Assembly: GCA_003447595.1 (NCBI GenBank) | Contig: DLYT01000080.1 | Span: forward strand, 19,434 to 24,494 | Reading direction: 5' to 3' | Source: Porphyromonadaceae bacterium | Lineage (GTDB): Bacteria; Bacteroidota; Bacteroidia; Bacteroidales; CAMTPD01 | Length of the DNA: 5,061 nt | In this document: piece after piece, positions 1 to 5,061 of the stretch | Layout: every line of letters begins with the position of its first letter | Numbering within the stretch: the stretch's first letter is position 1 | The notes under the pieces: generated by a model | The model's input: the letters and a program-made list of their open reading frames with translations, nothing else | Told to the model about the DNA's origin: nothing | Database searches by the model: none | Made by a program: the position numbers and the translations under genes

Positions 1-3
1 CAT
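1..3 (-). other. Possible start codon of the next minus-strand cistron
   Basis: On the minus strand an ATG lies at 3-1, 14 bases after the stop codon of the TIM-barrel gene, with an A/G-rich stretch (AAAAAGAAGAG) just before it. No terminator hairpin separates them. This would fit a co-transcribed second gene, but only one codon is visible, so neither frame nor product can be judged. Confidence 0.25.
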
Positions 4-17
4 TCGCTCTTCTTTTT

Positions 18-887
18 TTATTTCACATAGTTTGCATCATTCAAGAAGTTGAAGCTCTCCGTAACACTCGCTACAGGATCGTTTTCTGAATAACGTTCCA
101 CCTCAACATAATAATCTTTAATGTTATTCGCATACATCTGATCGAAAATCGGTTGATAGTCCATTTGTTTACTACGACCAATCTCCTTTTCATCTTTAAT
201 ATGCAACACCTTCATTTGGTCAGCATACTTCTGCATATACTCTACAGGATCTGCACCACCTTGAGCTACCCAGTATACATCCATCTGGAAGAACACATGA
301 TTCTTACTCGTATTATTTAGCAAGTAATCATAAATGCGCTGACCTTCTACATTTTTAAATTCGAAATCATGATTGTGGTAACCAAAAGCCATACTTGCAG
401 CAGCGGTCTTGTATCCAACCGTATTGAAGTAATCGCAATAAGTCTTCAAGTCGTCCAAAGTTGTTTGATCGTTTACCGGCATCCAAGGTTGAATCATATA
501 TTTTACACCCAACTCATTGTGTGCATCAATCGCTTGATCCCACCAGCCCATAACCTCAGCTTCTTTCTCTTTATTGTATGCTTGTCCCACGTGCGAACTC
601 GTCACTTTCATTCCCAAATCGCTCACTATCTTCTTCAATTCAGAAGGCGCTAATCCGTACATCTTACCATCATTATATCCGGCAAGCTCCAAGTTCTTAT
701 AACCCATTTTAGAGACAGTCTCCAGAGTTGTTTGAATACCTTGATCTTTCACCAAGTCTCTCAACGAATAGAGCTGAAGTCCGATATTTTTGCTCGATTG
801 AGAACAAGAAGAAAATAAGTTTGATGAAAAAGCCGTACCGGCAAGAAGCATAGACGCATGCTTCAAGAAATCTCGTCTGTTTTGCAT
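18..887 (-). CDS. Exported sugar phosphate isomerase/epimerase-family TIM-barrel protein, Tat signal, possible lipoprotein
   Basis: 289 residues, complete. The N-terminus has a twin-arginine motif (N3-R4-R5-D6-F7-L8-K9), a hydrophobic stretch (about 11-25) and a possible lipobox ending at Cys28 (F-S-S-C), so export by Tat and perhaps lipid anchoring are inferred. The mature part fits the xylose-isomerase-like TIM-barrel family (AP endonuclease 2 type): strand 1 I35-G-L-Q-L-Y-S-L, L66-E67-L, S97-S-H99, Y170-H-N-H-D-F, Q201-M-D203, L228-H229-I-K-D and V261-E262-V-E264. Asp203, His229 and a Glu at 262 or 264 are likely metal ligands by family analogy; His171 and His173 may sit in the active site. 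Members isomerise, epimerise or dehydrate sugars and inositols; the substrate here is unknown. The start at 887 is chosen because the Tat motif begins there. It is divergent from an exported Gfo/Idh/MocA oxidoreductase, a pairing that suggests one sugar or keto-glycoside pathway. No terminator follows inside the window, so transcription may continue leftward. Confidence 0.94.
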   Translation of the reverse strand: MQNRRDFLKHASMLLAGTAFSSNLFSSCSQSSKNIGLQLYSLRDLVKDQGIQTTLETVSKMGYKNLELAGYNDGKMYGLAPSELKKIVSDLGMKVTSSHVGQAYNKEKEAEVMGWWDQAIDAHNELGVKYMIQPWMPVNDQTTLDDLKTYCDYFNTVGYKTAAASMAFGYHNHDFEFKNVEGQRIYDYLLNNTSKNHVFFQMDVYWVAQGGADPVEYMQKYADQMKVLHIKDEKEIGRSKQMDYQPIFDQMYANNIKDYYVEVERYSENDPVASVTESFNFLNDANYVK

Positions 888-920
888 AGTATTACGTATC
901 TAATTGATTTAAGTTCTTCA

Positions 921-948
921 CAAATATATAAATATATTTTACAACAAA
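921..948 (-). promoter_or_regulatory. Predicted Bacteroidota-type promoter for the TIM-barrel gene
   Basis: The minus strand reads TATATTTG at 928-921, an exact match to the Bacteroidota -7 consensus TAnnTTTG. A TTTG at 948-945 could be the -33 element, but the gap is 16 bases, shorter than the usual 19-21. Transcription would start near 915, giving a leader of roughly 28 bases. A near-copy of the box (TATATTTA, 936-929) lies just upstream. Confidence 0.5.
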
Positions 949-983
949 CCATTATTTTTGTCAATTTACATCAATACATTCCA

Positions 984-1002
984 TATATATGTCCTATATT
1001 TA
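984..1002 (+). promoter_or_regulatory. Weak candidate promoter for the Gfo/Idh/MocA oxidoreductase gene
   Basis: Two overlapping candidates each miss TAnnTTTG by one base: TATATATG at 984-991 and TATATTTA at 995-1002. A TTTG at 957-960 lies 23 bases before the first of these, slightly too far for an ideal -33 element. Either box would give a leader of about 40-50 bases. The weak match could mean that an activator is needed, which is inference only. Confidence 0.3.
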
Positions 1003-1047
1003 CGCAGCCACAAATCAATAACATACATAATACCTTACTTACAAAAC

Positions 1048-2364
1048 ATGAACACACAAAGTAAATTATCAAGGAGAGCCTTTCTCAAAGGAACCGCTCT
1101 AGCTGCCGGAATGGTTGTACTTCCGGGCAATATGTTTGCATCCTTGGCAAACTTCAAATCAGCAAACGACGAAATATCTTTAGGTTTTATAGGACTGGGA
1201 CAACAAGCCATGTATCTACTCAACGGATTTATGCAAATACCGGGAGTACGCGTAATTGCCGGTGCAGATGTCTATGATGTAAAACGCGATCGTTTCAAAA
1301 AAAGAGTAACCGACTTCTATGCTTCGAAAAACAAAAAATCGGATGTAAAGGTATACGAAAGATACACTGATATCTTGAACAGACCCGACATCGACGCTGT
1401 AGTGATCGCTACACCAGACCACTGGCATGCAATCATCGCAACCGAAGCATGCAAAGCCGGTAAAGACGTATACCTGGAAAAACCTATGACATTTACAATC
1501 TTCGAAGGCCAACAGCTATGCAAAGCCGTGCGTAAAAATAAAAGCATCCTTCAGGTTGGTAGTCAGCAGCGCTCCGATTCAAACTTCCAACATGCTGCCG
1601 CATTGGTACAATCGGGCAAATTAGGTAAAATATCAAACATCAAAGCTTATGTAGGAGCCCCTCCTACTCCATACAACTTACCACAAGAAACGCTTCCGGG
1701 CGGTCTCAACTGGGATCTTTGGTTGGGCCCTCTACCCACCTCTATCCATTACAACAAAGAACTGAATCCGCCGGTATCACTTTCTCCAGAACAAAACGAA
1801 GCCTTTTGGGGCGGATGGCGCTGGTACAAAGAAATGGGCGGAGGCTTCACGACCGACTGGGGAGCGCACATGTTTGACATTTCACAATGGGCATTGAACA
1901 GAGACAAAAGCGGACCTTCGAAAATTATACCAGCCGGATATAACGACACCAAACATCTTACATTTGTTTACGACGATGGTATTCAAATCACGGAAGAACA
2001 ATTTGACGGAGACAAAAAGGGAGTTAAGATTTACGGAGACAACGGATGGATCCAAGTATGCCGCGGAGAGTATTTAGCCTCTGACAATTCATTCCTACCT
2101 CCGGCTACAACAAAACAAGAAGGACCATATGAAACGCGTATCCCACATCAAACCAACTTCATCGAATCGATGCGTTCTCGCAAAGACCCTGTAGTTCCGG
2201 TAGAAGTAGGACACAGCAGTTGTACGGTTTGCACGCTTGGTAATATCGCTTACGAACTAGGTCGTCCTGTAGAATGGAACCCAAAGAAGGAAAAGTTTGT
2301 CAACGACAAAGAAGCAAACAAGCTATTACACTATCAATATCGTGATGGTTACAAACTAAGTTAA
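1048..2364 (+). CDS. Tat-exported Gfo/Idh/MocA-family NAD(P)-dependent oxidoreductase
   Basis: 438 residues from the ATG at 1048. An in-frame ATG at 958 was rejected because it would bury the signal peptide behind 30 residues and overlap the promoter region. The N-terminus is a textbook Tat signal, S8-R-R-A-F-L-K14, with a hydrophobic core at about 15-30. An N-terminal Rossmann domain follows, with G49-L-G-Q-Q-A54 (the third glycine of GxGxxG is Ala), T122-P-D-H-W-H-A and the family hallmark E144-K145-P146, whose Lys is the usual catalytic or cofactor-contacting residue. The C-terminal half carries G264-G-G-F-T-T-D270-W-G-A-H274-M-F-D, the conserved substrate-site Asp/His motif. Such enzymes oxidise or reduce sugar hydroxyls with a tightly bound nicotinamide cofactor. 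Tat export fits folding around NAD(P) before secretion. A GH109-type NAD-dependent glycosidase is a less likely alternative. The substrate is unknown; the divergent TIM-barrel gene is a probable partner. The gene ends at its own terminator. Confidence 0.95.
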   Translation: MNTQSKLSRRAFLKGTALAAGMVVLPGNMFASLANFKSANDEISLGFIGLGQQAMYLLNGFMQIPGVRVIAGADVYDVKRDRFKKRVTDFYASKNKKSDVKVYERYTDILNRPDIDAVVIATPDHWHAIIATEACKAGKDVYLEKPMTFTIFEGQQLCKAVRKNKSILQVGSQQRSDSNFQHAAALVQSGKLGKISNIKAYVGAPPTPYNLPQETLPGGLNWDLWLGPLPTSIHYNKELNPPVSLSPEQNEAFWGGWRWYKEMGGGFTTDWGAHMFDISQWALNRDKSGPSKIIPAGYNDTKHLTFVYDDGIQITEEQFDGDKKGVKIYGDNGWIQVCRGEYLASDNSFLPPATTKQEGPYETRIPHQTNFIESMRSRKDPVVPVEVGHSSCTVCTLGNIAYELGRPVEWNPKKEKFVNDKEANKLLHYQYRDGYKLS

Positions 2365-2392
2365 ACCATTTTCATTTCGATCTATACAACAG

Positions 2393-2428
2393 AAAAGGGA
2401 ATACCTGTGCACACAGTATTCCCTTTTT
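2393..2428 (+). terminator. Intrinsic terminator of the oxidoreductase gene
   Basis: A perfect 12-base-pair stem (AAAAGGGAATAC at 2393-2404 with GTATTCCCTTTT at 2416-2427) encloses an 11-base loop. The right arm runs into five Ts (2424-2428). It begins 29 bases after the stop codon at 2364. A shorter run of four Ts on the other strand could give weak bidirectional activity. Confidence 0.85.
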
Positions 2429-2462
2429 ATATATCCCTGCTCTGAAAGAGGTTTATTACCAT

Positions 2463-2496
2463 AAAAAAAGAGTCCTCGCATGCTTGCGAGAACTCT
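2463..2496 (-). terminator. Intrinsic terminator of the coiled-coil protein gene
   Basis: Read on the minus strand, the arms GAGTTCTCGCA and TGCGAGGACTC pair with one A-C mismatch around a four-base loop (2481-2484). The hairpin is followed by seven Ts (2469-2463 on the minus strand, the first T also able to pair with 2496). It lies about 52 bases beyond the stop codon at 2549. No T tract follows the hairpin on the plus strand, so its direction is clear. Confidence 0.88.
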
Positions 2497-2548
2497 CAAT
2501 CAATATTCTGTACGGCCAGTTCTTATAACAAGACGCCGACTGTATCTA

Positions 2549-3454
2549 TTACTTTTTCAGTGTAAATGATTTGCTTCCGATCAAGTTACCATCGGCAAAG
2601 ATATCTACGCGATAAGTACCTTCCGAAAGAAACTCTTCGATCTTCCAATACATCGTTACCGCAACCTCTTCACCTTCATATTCTACTTGGCGAGCAATCG
2701 AATAGTTGATATCCTTGTTTTCAAAACGGAATACATCCGAACGGCTTTTGATCAACACATCATCATCCGGCTTCATAATACGAAGATAAATAATCTTCTC
2801 TCCGGCAGGAGCTGTAATATTCTTAGCGATGTAGAAATTGAAAACAATCTCCTCCATTTTTGAGATCTTGTCTGTTTTCTTCCCGCGCTTATTTAATGTT
2901 TGAATCGTAATACCGGTAGCATCAAGCTTTGAAGCTAAGGTTACACGTTCTGTAAGTTTCTCTTTTTCCTTTACCAGCTTTTGTGCCGTTTGCGTTACTT
3001 GCTGATATTTTTTCGTTACGGCAACGTTTTCTTCTTTTAGCTGTTGATTCAAATTGTTAAGAGAGTCGATCTGAACTACGTAATGGCGCATTACTTTACG
3101 CAATGTTTCCAACTCTTTTTTCAACTCTCCTACTCGTTTAGAGTTAGTAGCTTTTACCGTTTTCAACTCTTCCAGCAAACGTTGCACCTTTGCTTGCTCT
3201 GTTGACAAAAGCGTATTCAATGAGTCGTTACTCACACTAAACTTATATCCTTCATACTGCAAAGACAATTCGTTATACTCGTCTTCAAGGGTTTCCTTAT
3301 CCAAATCAAACTGTTGAACCAAATCAGACATCTGTGTCTTTTGTTGCATAATATAATATGCTCCACCGGCAACAACCAACAATAAAATTACAACAATCAA
3401 GATAAGCAGTGACTGCTTCTTGATGTCTTTGTTTTCATTCGAATCTAAACTCAT
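2549..3454 (-). CDS. Membrane-anchored periplasmic coiled-coil protein of unknown function
   Basis: 301 residues, not recognised as a named family. A short charged N-terminus (K9, K12, K13) precedes one strong transmembrane helix at about 15-35 (L-L-I-L-I-V-V-I-L-L-L). The positive-inside rule places the N-terminus in the cytoplasm and the rest in the periplasm. Residues about 39-170 are rich in Glu, Lys, Gln and Leu with heptad-like spacing, for example L93-L-E-E-L and L111-K-K-E-L-E-T-L, indicating a long coiled coil with a possible break around 66-80. Residues about 178-301 are predicted mostly beta and end in a pattern like an Ig-type sandwich (G279-T-Y-R-V-D-I-F, then G-S-K-S-F-T-L-K-K). 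There is no lipobox and no catalytic motif. Similar proteins may be labelled 'chromosome segregation' or SMC-like from coiled-coil similarity alone; no ATPase motif is present here to support that. A structural, tethering or envelope-sensing role is possible but unproven. It has its own promoter and terminator, so it appears monocistronic. Confidence 0.92.
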   Translation of the reverse strand: MSLDSNENKDIKKQSLLILIVVILLLVVAGGAYYIMQQKTQMSDLVQQFDLDKETLEDEYNELSLQYEGYKFSVSNDSLNTLLSTEQAKVQRLLEELKTVKATNSKRVGELKKELETLRKVMRHYVVQIDSLNNLNQQLKEENVAVTKKYQQVTQTAQKLVKEKEKLTERVTLASKLDATGITIQTLNKRGKKTDKISKMEEIVFNFYIAKNITAPAGEKIIYLRIMKPDDDVLIKSRSDVFRFENKDINYSIARQVEYEGEEVAVTMYWKIEEFLSEGTYRVDIFADGNLIGSKSFTLKK

Positions 3455-3494
3455 ATCTTACTTCAAAAGAATTTATACGTTTCATTATTAAAGA

Positions 3495-3502
3495 CAAAAA
3501 TA
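3495..3502 (-). promoter_or_regulatory. Predicted -7 box for the coiled-coil protein gene
   Basis: The minus strand reads TATTTTTG at 3502-3495, an exact TAnnTTTG match. It sits 40 bases before the start codon at 3454, predicting a leader of about 30-35 bases. No TTTG or TTG was seen at the expected -33 distance, so the call rests on the -7 box alone. Confidence 0.45.
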
Positions 3503-3798
3503 ATAGGAAGGTCGTATTAATATCCTTTCACCCATTAACATTTATAAATTTTTAAGTGCAAGAAGGAATTTAAACTTCATTTGAGAATGATACATGAAAT
3601 ACAAGTTTCCTCTTTCTCTTTCATTCGAAAACCAGAGGAGGTATATCTTTCTCATTAGGGCTCGAAACAGACATTACATTCTGATAGTGCAAAGACTCAA
3701 AACCAACCTTAAGAAGACTCAATGGCTAACATTCTGATATATATTTATTCTTTTTGTTTATTTTAATACTATCAGGGTGCGAATTCAATAAAGAAATA

Positions 3799-3829
3799 TT
3801 TCTGTATTCAAACGAACAACGTATATTTG
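3799..3829 (+). promoter_or_regulatory. Predicted mdh promoter
   Basis: TATATTTG at 3822-3829 exactly matches the Bacteroidota -7 consensus TAnnTTTG. An imperfect -33 element may be TTTCTG at 3799-3804, ending 17 bases upstream. Transcription would begin near 3835-3837, giving a leader of about 50 bases before the ATG at 3887. Confidence 0.6.
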
Positions 3830-3834
3830 CGTAG

Positions 3835-3855
3835 AGAAAGTAGAAACTATTTTCT
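3835..3855 (+). other. Stem-loop predicted at the 5' end of the mdh mRNA
   Basis: AGAAAGTAG (3835-3843) pairs with CTATTTTCT (3847-3855) through nine pairs, one of them G-U, around an AAA loop. If transcription starts about six to eight bases after the -7 box, this hairpin sits at or next to the 5' terminus of the transcript, leaving the last 31 leader bases open for ribosome entry. A 5'-terminal stem can slow RNA decay; that role is inference here. Confidence 0.4.
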
Positions 3856-3886
3856 TAACAAATCATAGAATAAACAGTAAATTATT

Positions 3887-4828
3887 ATGGCAAAAGTAAC
3901 GGTTGTAGGCGCTGGTAACGTAGGTGCTACTTGTGCAAATGTTCTTGCAGTTAACGAAGTTGCAGACGAGATTGTATTGTTGGACATCAAAGAAGGTGTA
4001 GCTGAAGGTAAAGCAATGGACATCATGCAAACTGCGCAATTGATGGGATTCGACTCTATCGTAACAGGCTCAACTAACGATTATTCAAAAACTGCTAACT
4101 CTGACGTAGTTGTTATCACTTCAGGTCTTCCTCGTAAACCGGGTATGACTCGTGAAGAACTTATCGGTGTTAACGCTGGTATCGTTAAAACTGTAGTTGA
4201 AAGCGTATTGGCTCACTCTCCAAACGCAATCTTGGTTATCGTATCTAACCCAATGGATACTATGACTTACCTTACACTTAAAACAAGTGGACTTCCTAAA
4301 AACCGCGTAATCGGTATGGGTGGTGCTCTAGATAGCTCTCGTTTCAAATATTTCCTAAGCCAAGCGCTTAACGCTAACGCTAACGAAGTAGAAGGTATCG
4401 TAATCGGTGGCCACGGTGACACTACTATGATTCCTTTGACTCGCTACGCTTCTTACAAAGGTCTTCCAGTTTCTAAACTTCTTAGCACTGAAGAATTGAA
4501 CAAAGTAGCTGCAGACACTATGGTAGGTGGTGCAACTCTTACAAAACTTCTTGGTACTTCTGCATGGATGGCTCCGGGTGCTGCTGCATCTTTCCTTGTT
4601 GAGTCTATCATCCGCGACCAAAAGAAAGTTCTTGCATGTTGTGTATCTCTAGAAGGTGAATACGGACAAAACGATATCTGTATCGGTGTTCCTGTAGTTA
4701 TCGGCCGCACAGGTTGGGAAAAAGTTATCGACTTCGAATTGAACGAAGAAGAAACTGCATTGTTCGAAAAGAGCGCTGCTGCTGTACGTGCTACAAACGA
4801 AGTTCTTAAAGAAATCAACGTTCTTTAA
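3887..4828 (+). CDS. mdh: Malate dehydrogenase, NAD-dependent, LDH-like (type 3) family
   Basis: 313 residues, the normal length for this cytoplasmic family, which interconverts malate and oxaloacetate with NAD(H). Visible landmarks are the Rossmann loop G8-A-G-N-V-G13, the ribose-binding Asp33, substrate arginines R83 and R89 in R-K-P-G-M-T-R, N96, S120-N121-P, the Asp149/Arg152 pair in L-D-S-S-R-F, and catalytic His176 in G-G-H-G-D. Arg in the mobile loop, where lactate dehydrogenases carry Gln, supports malate over lactate specificity. Asp33 argues for NAD rather than NADP. In fermentative Bacteroidales the enzyme mainly runs towards malate, feeding fumarate reduction and succinate or propionate formation. 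The start is preceded by an A/T-rich leader without a Shine-Dalgarno motif, as is usual in the phylum. Its eight Arg codons are all CGT or CGC, and GGT, GCT, AAC and ATC dominate, unlike the AGA-using oxidoreductase gene; this suggests high expression. No residue expected for activity is missing. It is monocistronic, with its own promoter and terminator. Confidence 0.98.
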   Translation: MAKVTVVGAGNVGATCANVLAVNEVADEIVLLDIKEGVAEGKAMDIMQTAQLMGFDSIVTGSTNDYSKTANSDVVVITSGLPRKPGMTREELIGVNAGIVKTVVESVLAHSPNAILVIVSNPMDTMTYLTLKTSGLPKNRVIGMGGALDSSRFKYFLSQALNANANEVEGIVIGGHGDTTMIPLTRYASYKGLPVSKLLSTEELNKVAADTMVGGATLTKLLGTSAWMAPGAAASFLVESIIRDQKKVLACCVSLEGEYGQNDICIGVPVVIGRTGWEKVIDFELNEEETALFEKSAAAVRATNEVLKEINVL

Positions 4829-4846
4829 TTGAAGTTCTTTTGACGG

Positions 4847-4870
4847 ATACGCTTTTCTTTTGAAGCGTAT
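4847..4870 (+). other. Small hairpin downstream of mdh
   Basis: ATACGCTT (4847-4854) and AAGCGTAT (4863-4870) form a perfect eight-pair stem around an eight-base loop, 18 bases after the mdh stop codon. It is not followed by a T tract, so it is probably not itself a terminator. It could protect the 3' end from exonucleases or assist the stronger hairpin that follows. Confidence 0.5.
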
Positions 4871-4892
4871 TTGCATCGATCATATTTTACAT

Positions 4893-4928
4893 AAACGGAG
4901 TGTCTCTATCGAGGCGCTCCGTTTTTTT
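4893..4928 (+). terminator. Strong intrinsic terminator of mdh
   Basis: A 14-pair stem (4893-4906 with 4911-4924, two G-U pairs) closes a TATC tetraloop. Its core is ACGGAG/CTCCGT, and it runs directly into seven Ts (4922-4928). It ends mdh transcription 100 bases after the stop codon. Confidence 0.93.
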
Positions 4929-5002
4929 ATACCCTTAATTCAGATCACGCCTCTCAAGATCGAAAAATGAGCGGCATTAGCAAGAGCGGCAAACTTAGTG
5001 AT

Positions 5003-5061
5003 AAACGAATCGTTTGATGCCCATCGAACAATTTAATTATAACGAAGAATGAATCGTTTGA
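5003..5061. repeat. Short direct and inverted repeats at the right edge of the window
   Basis: GAATCGTTTGA occurs at 5007-5017 and again at 5051-5061, 44 bases apart start to start. The first copy lies within the palindrome AAACGA-A-TCGTTT (5003-5015). The second is preceded by AACGA (5041-5045), which can pair with its TCGTT (5054-5058). GATG-CC-CATC (5016-5025) is a further small palindrome. The pattern resembles paired operator half-sites ahead of a gene outside the window, but it is cut by the window edge. Confidence 0.35.

Larger units (their letters stand above)
3455..3886. other. 432-base divergent intergenic region upstream of mdh
   Basis: Apart from the two promoter calls at its ends (3495-3502 minus, 3822-3829 plus) and the leader stem-loop at 3835-3855, this A/T-rich stretch holds no gene I can support. 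It contains an 11-base direct repeat (ACATTCTGATA at 3676-3686 and 3729-3739). The inverted form of CTGATAGT (3681-3688) recurs at 3768-3775. A 47-codon reading frame at 3594-3737 encodes a very basic peptide but has no clear promoter or coding signature. The spacing is longer than the divergent promoters need, so it could hold regulatory sites or a small RNA. Confidence 0.6.

Noticed and set aside
958..1047. Longer oxidoreductase start at the in-frame ATG at 958
   Set aside because: It adds 30 residues ahead of the Tat motif, which would stop it acting as a signal peptide, and it overlaps the candidate promoter boxes. The ATG at 1048 puts SRRAFLK at residues 8-14.
858..1064. 68-codon plus-strand frame across the divergent promoter region
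   Set aside because: It overlaps the signal-peptide end of the TIM-barrel gene, the A/T-rich promoter DNA and the oxidoreductase start; the translation is low-complexity Ile/Tyr/Gln and shows no domain.
2549..3454. SMC or chromosome-segregation assignment for the coiled-coil protein
   Set aside because: There is no Walker A, Walker B or signature motif, it is short, and it has an N-terminal membrane helix. The resemblance is generic coiled coil.
4453..4818. 121-codon minus-strand frame opposite mdh
   Set aside because: It lies wholly inside a certain gene; its Ser/Thr/Arg-rich composition is what the antisense of mdh's biased codons produces, and no promoter or start context supports it.
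4990..4997. Minus-strand TAAGTTTG matching the -7 consensus
   Set aside because: It points back into the mdh terminator with no gene to serve and no -33 partner; an eight-base degenerate match is expected by chance.
4967..5017. 16-codon frame starting at ATG 4967
   Set aside because: Too short, no promoter or start context, and it ends within the repeat cluster.
4954..5061. Minus-strand frame open from the window edge to a stop at 4954-4956
   Set aside because: About 35 codons of Leu/Ile-rich sequence with no recognisable end of a protein and only a weak T tract after the nearest hairpin on that strand. Open by chance is more likely.
1..5061. CRISPR array, insertion sequence, tRNA/rRNA or phage system
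   Set aside because: No regularly spaced long repeats, transposase-like frame, terminal inverted repeats flanking a gene, or tRNA-like cloverleaf was seen on either strand.

Overview
The window looks like ordinary chromosomal DNA from a Bacteroidales bacterium (Bacteroides/Parabacteroides/Dysgonomonas-like). The grounds are A/T-rich intergenic regions, no Shine-Dalgarno motif before any start codon, three perfect matches to the Bacteroidota -7 promoter box (TAnnTTTG), and gene families typical of that order. The genus cannot be fixed from sequence reading alone.

Layout: (1) 1-887, minus strand, a 289-residue exported xylose-isomerase-like TIM-barrel protein (sugar phosphate isomerase/epimerase family). 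It has a Tat-type signal and a possible lipobox. A possible further minus-strand cistron begins at the very edge of the window. (2) 888-1047, a divergent promoter region. (3) 1048-2364, plus strand, a 438-residue Tat-exported Gfo/Idh/MocA oxidoreductase. (4) 2365-2548, a convergent intergenic region with two intrinsic terminators, one per strand. (5) 2549-3454, minus strand, a 301-residue membrane-anchored coiled-coil protein of unknown function. (6) 3455-3886, a 432-base divergent intergenic region with a promoter at each end and little recognisable between them. (7) 3887-4828, plus strand, malate dehydrogenase (mdh), followed by a strong intrinsic terminator. (8) 4929-5061, non-coding sequence with short direct and inverted repeats, cut by the window end.

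How the genes relate: the first two are transcribed divergently from a shared 160-base region, and both carry twin-arginine signals. They probably act on the same sugar or glycoside-derived substrate in the periplasm, as redox and isomerase/epimerase/lyase partners; the substrate is not visible in the sequence. mdh belongs to central metabolism; in fermentative Bacteroidales it reduces oxaloacetate to malate on the way to fumarate and succinate. Its codon use and promoter suggest high expression. The coiled-coil gene shows no functional link to either neighbour.

I found no CRISPR array, transposon, tRNA, rRNA or clear new defence or mobile system. The most useful leads are the paired Tat-exported sugar enzymes, the uncharacterised coiled-coil protein, a stem-loop predicted at the very 5' end of the mdh mRNA, and the operator-like repeats at the right edge.
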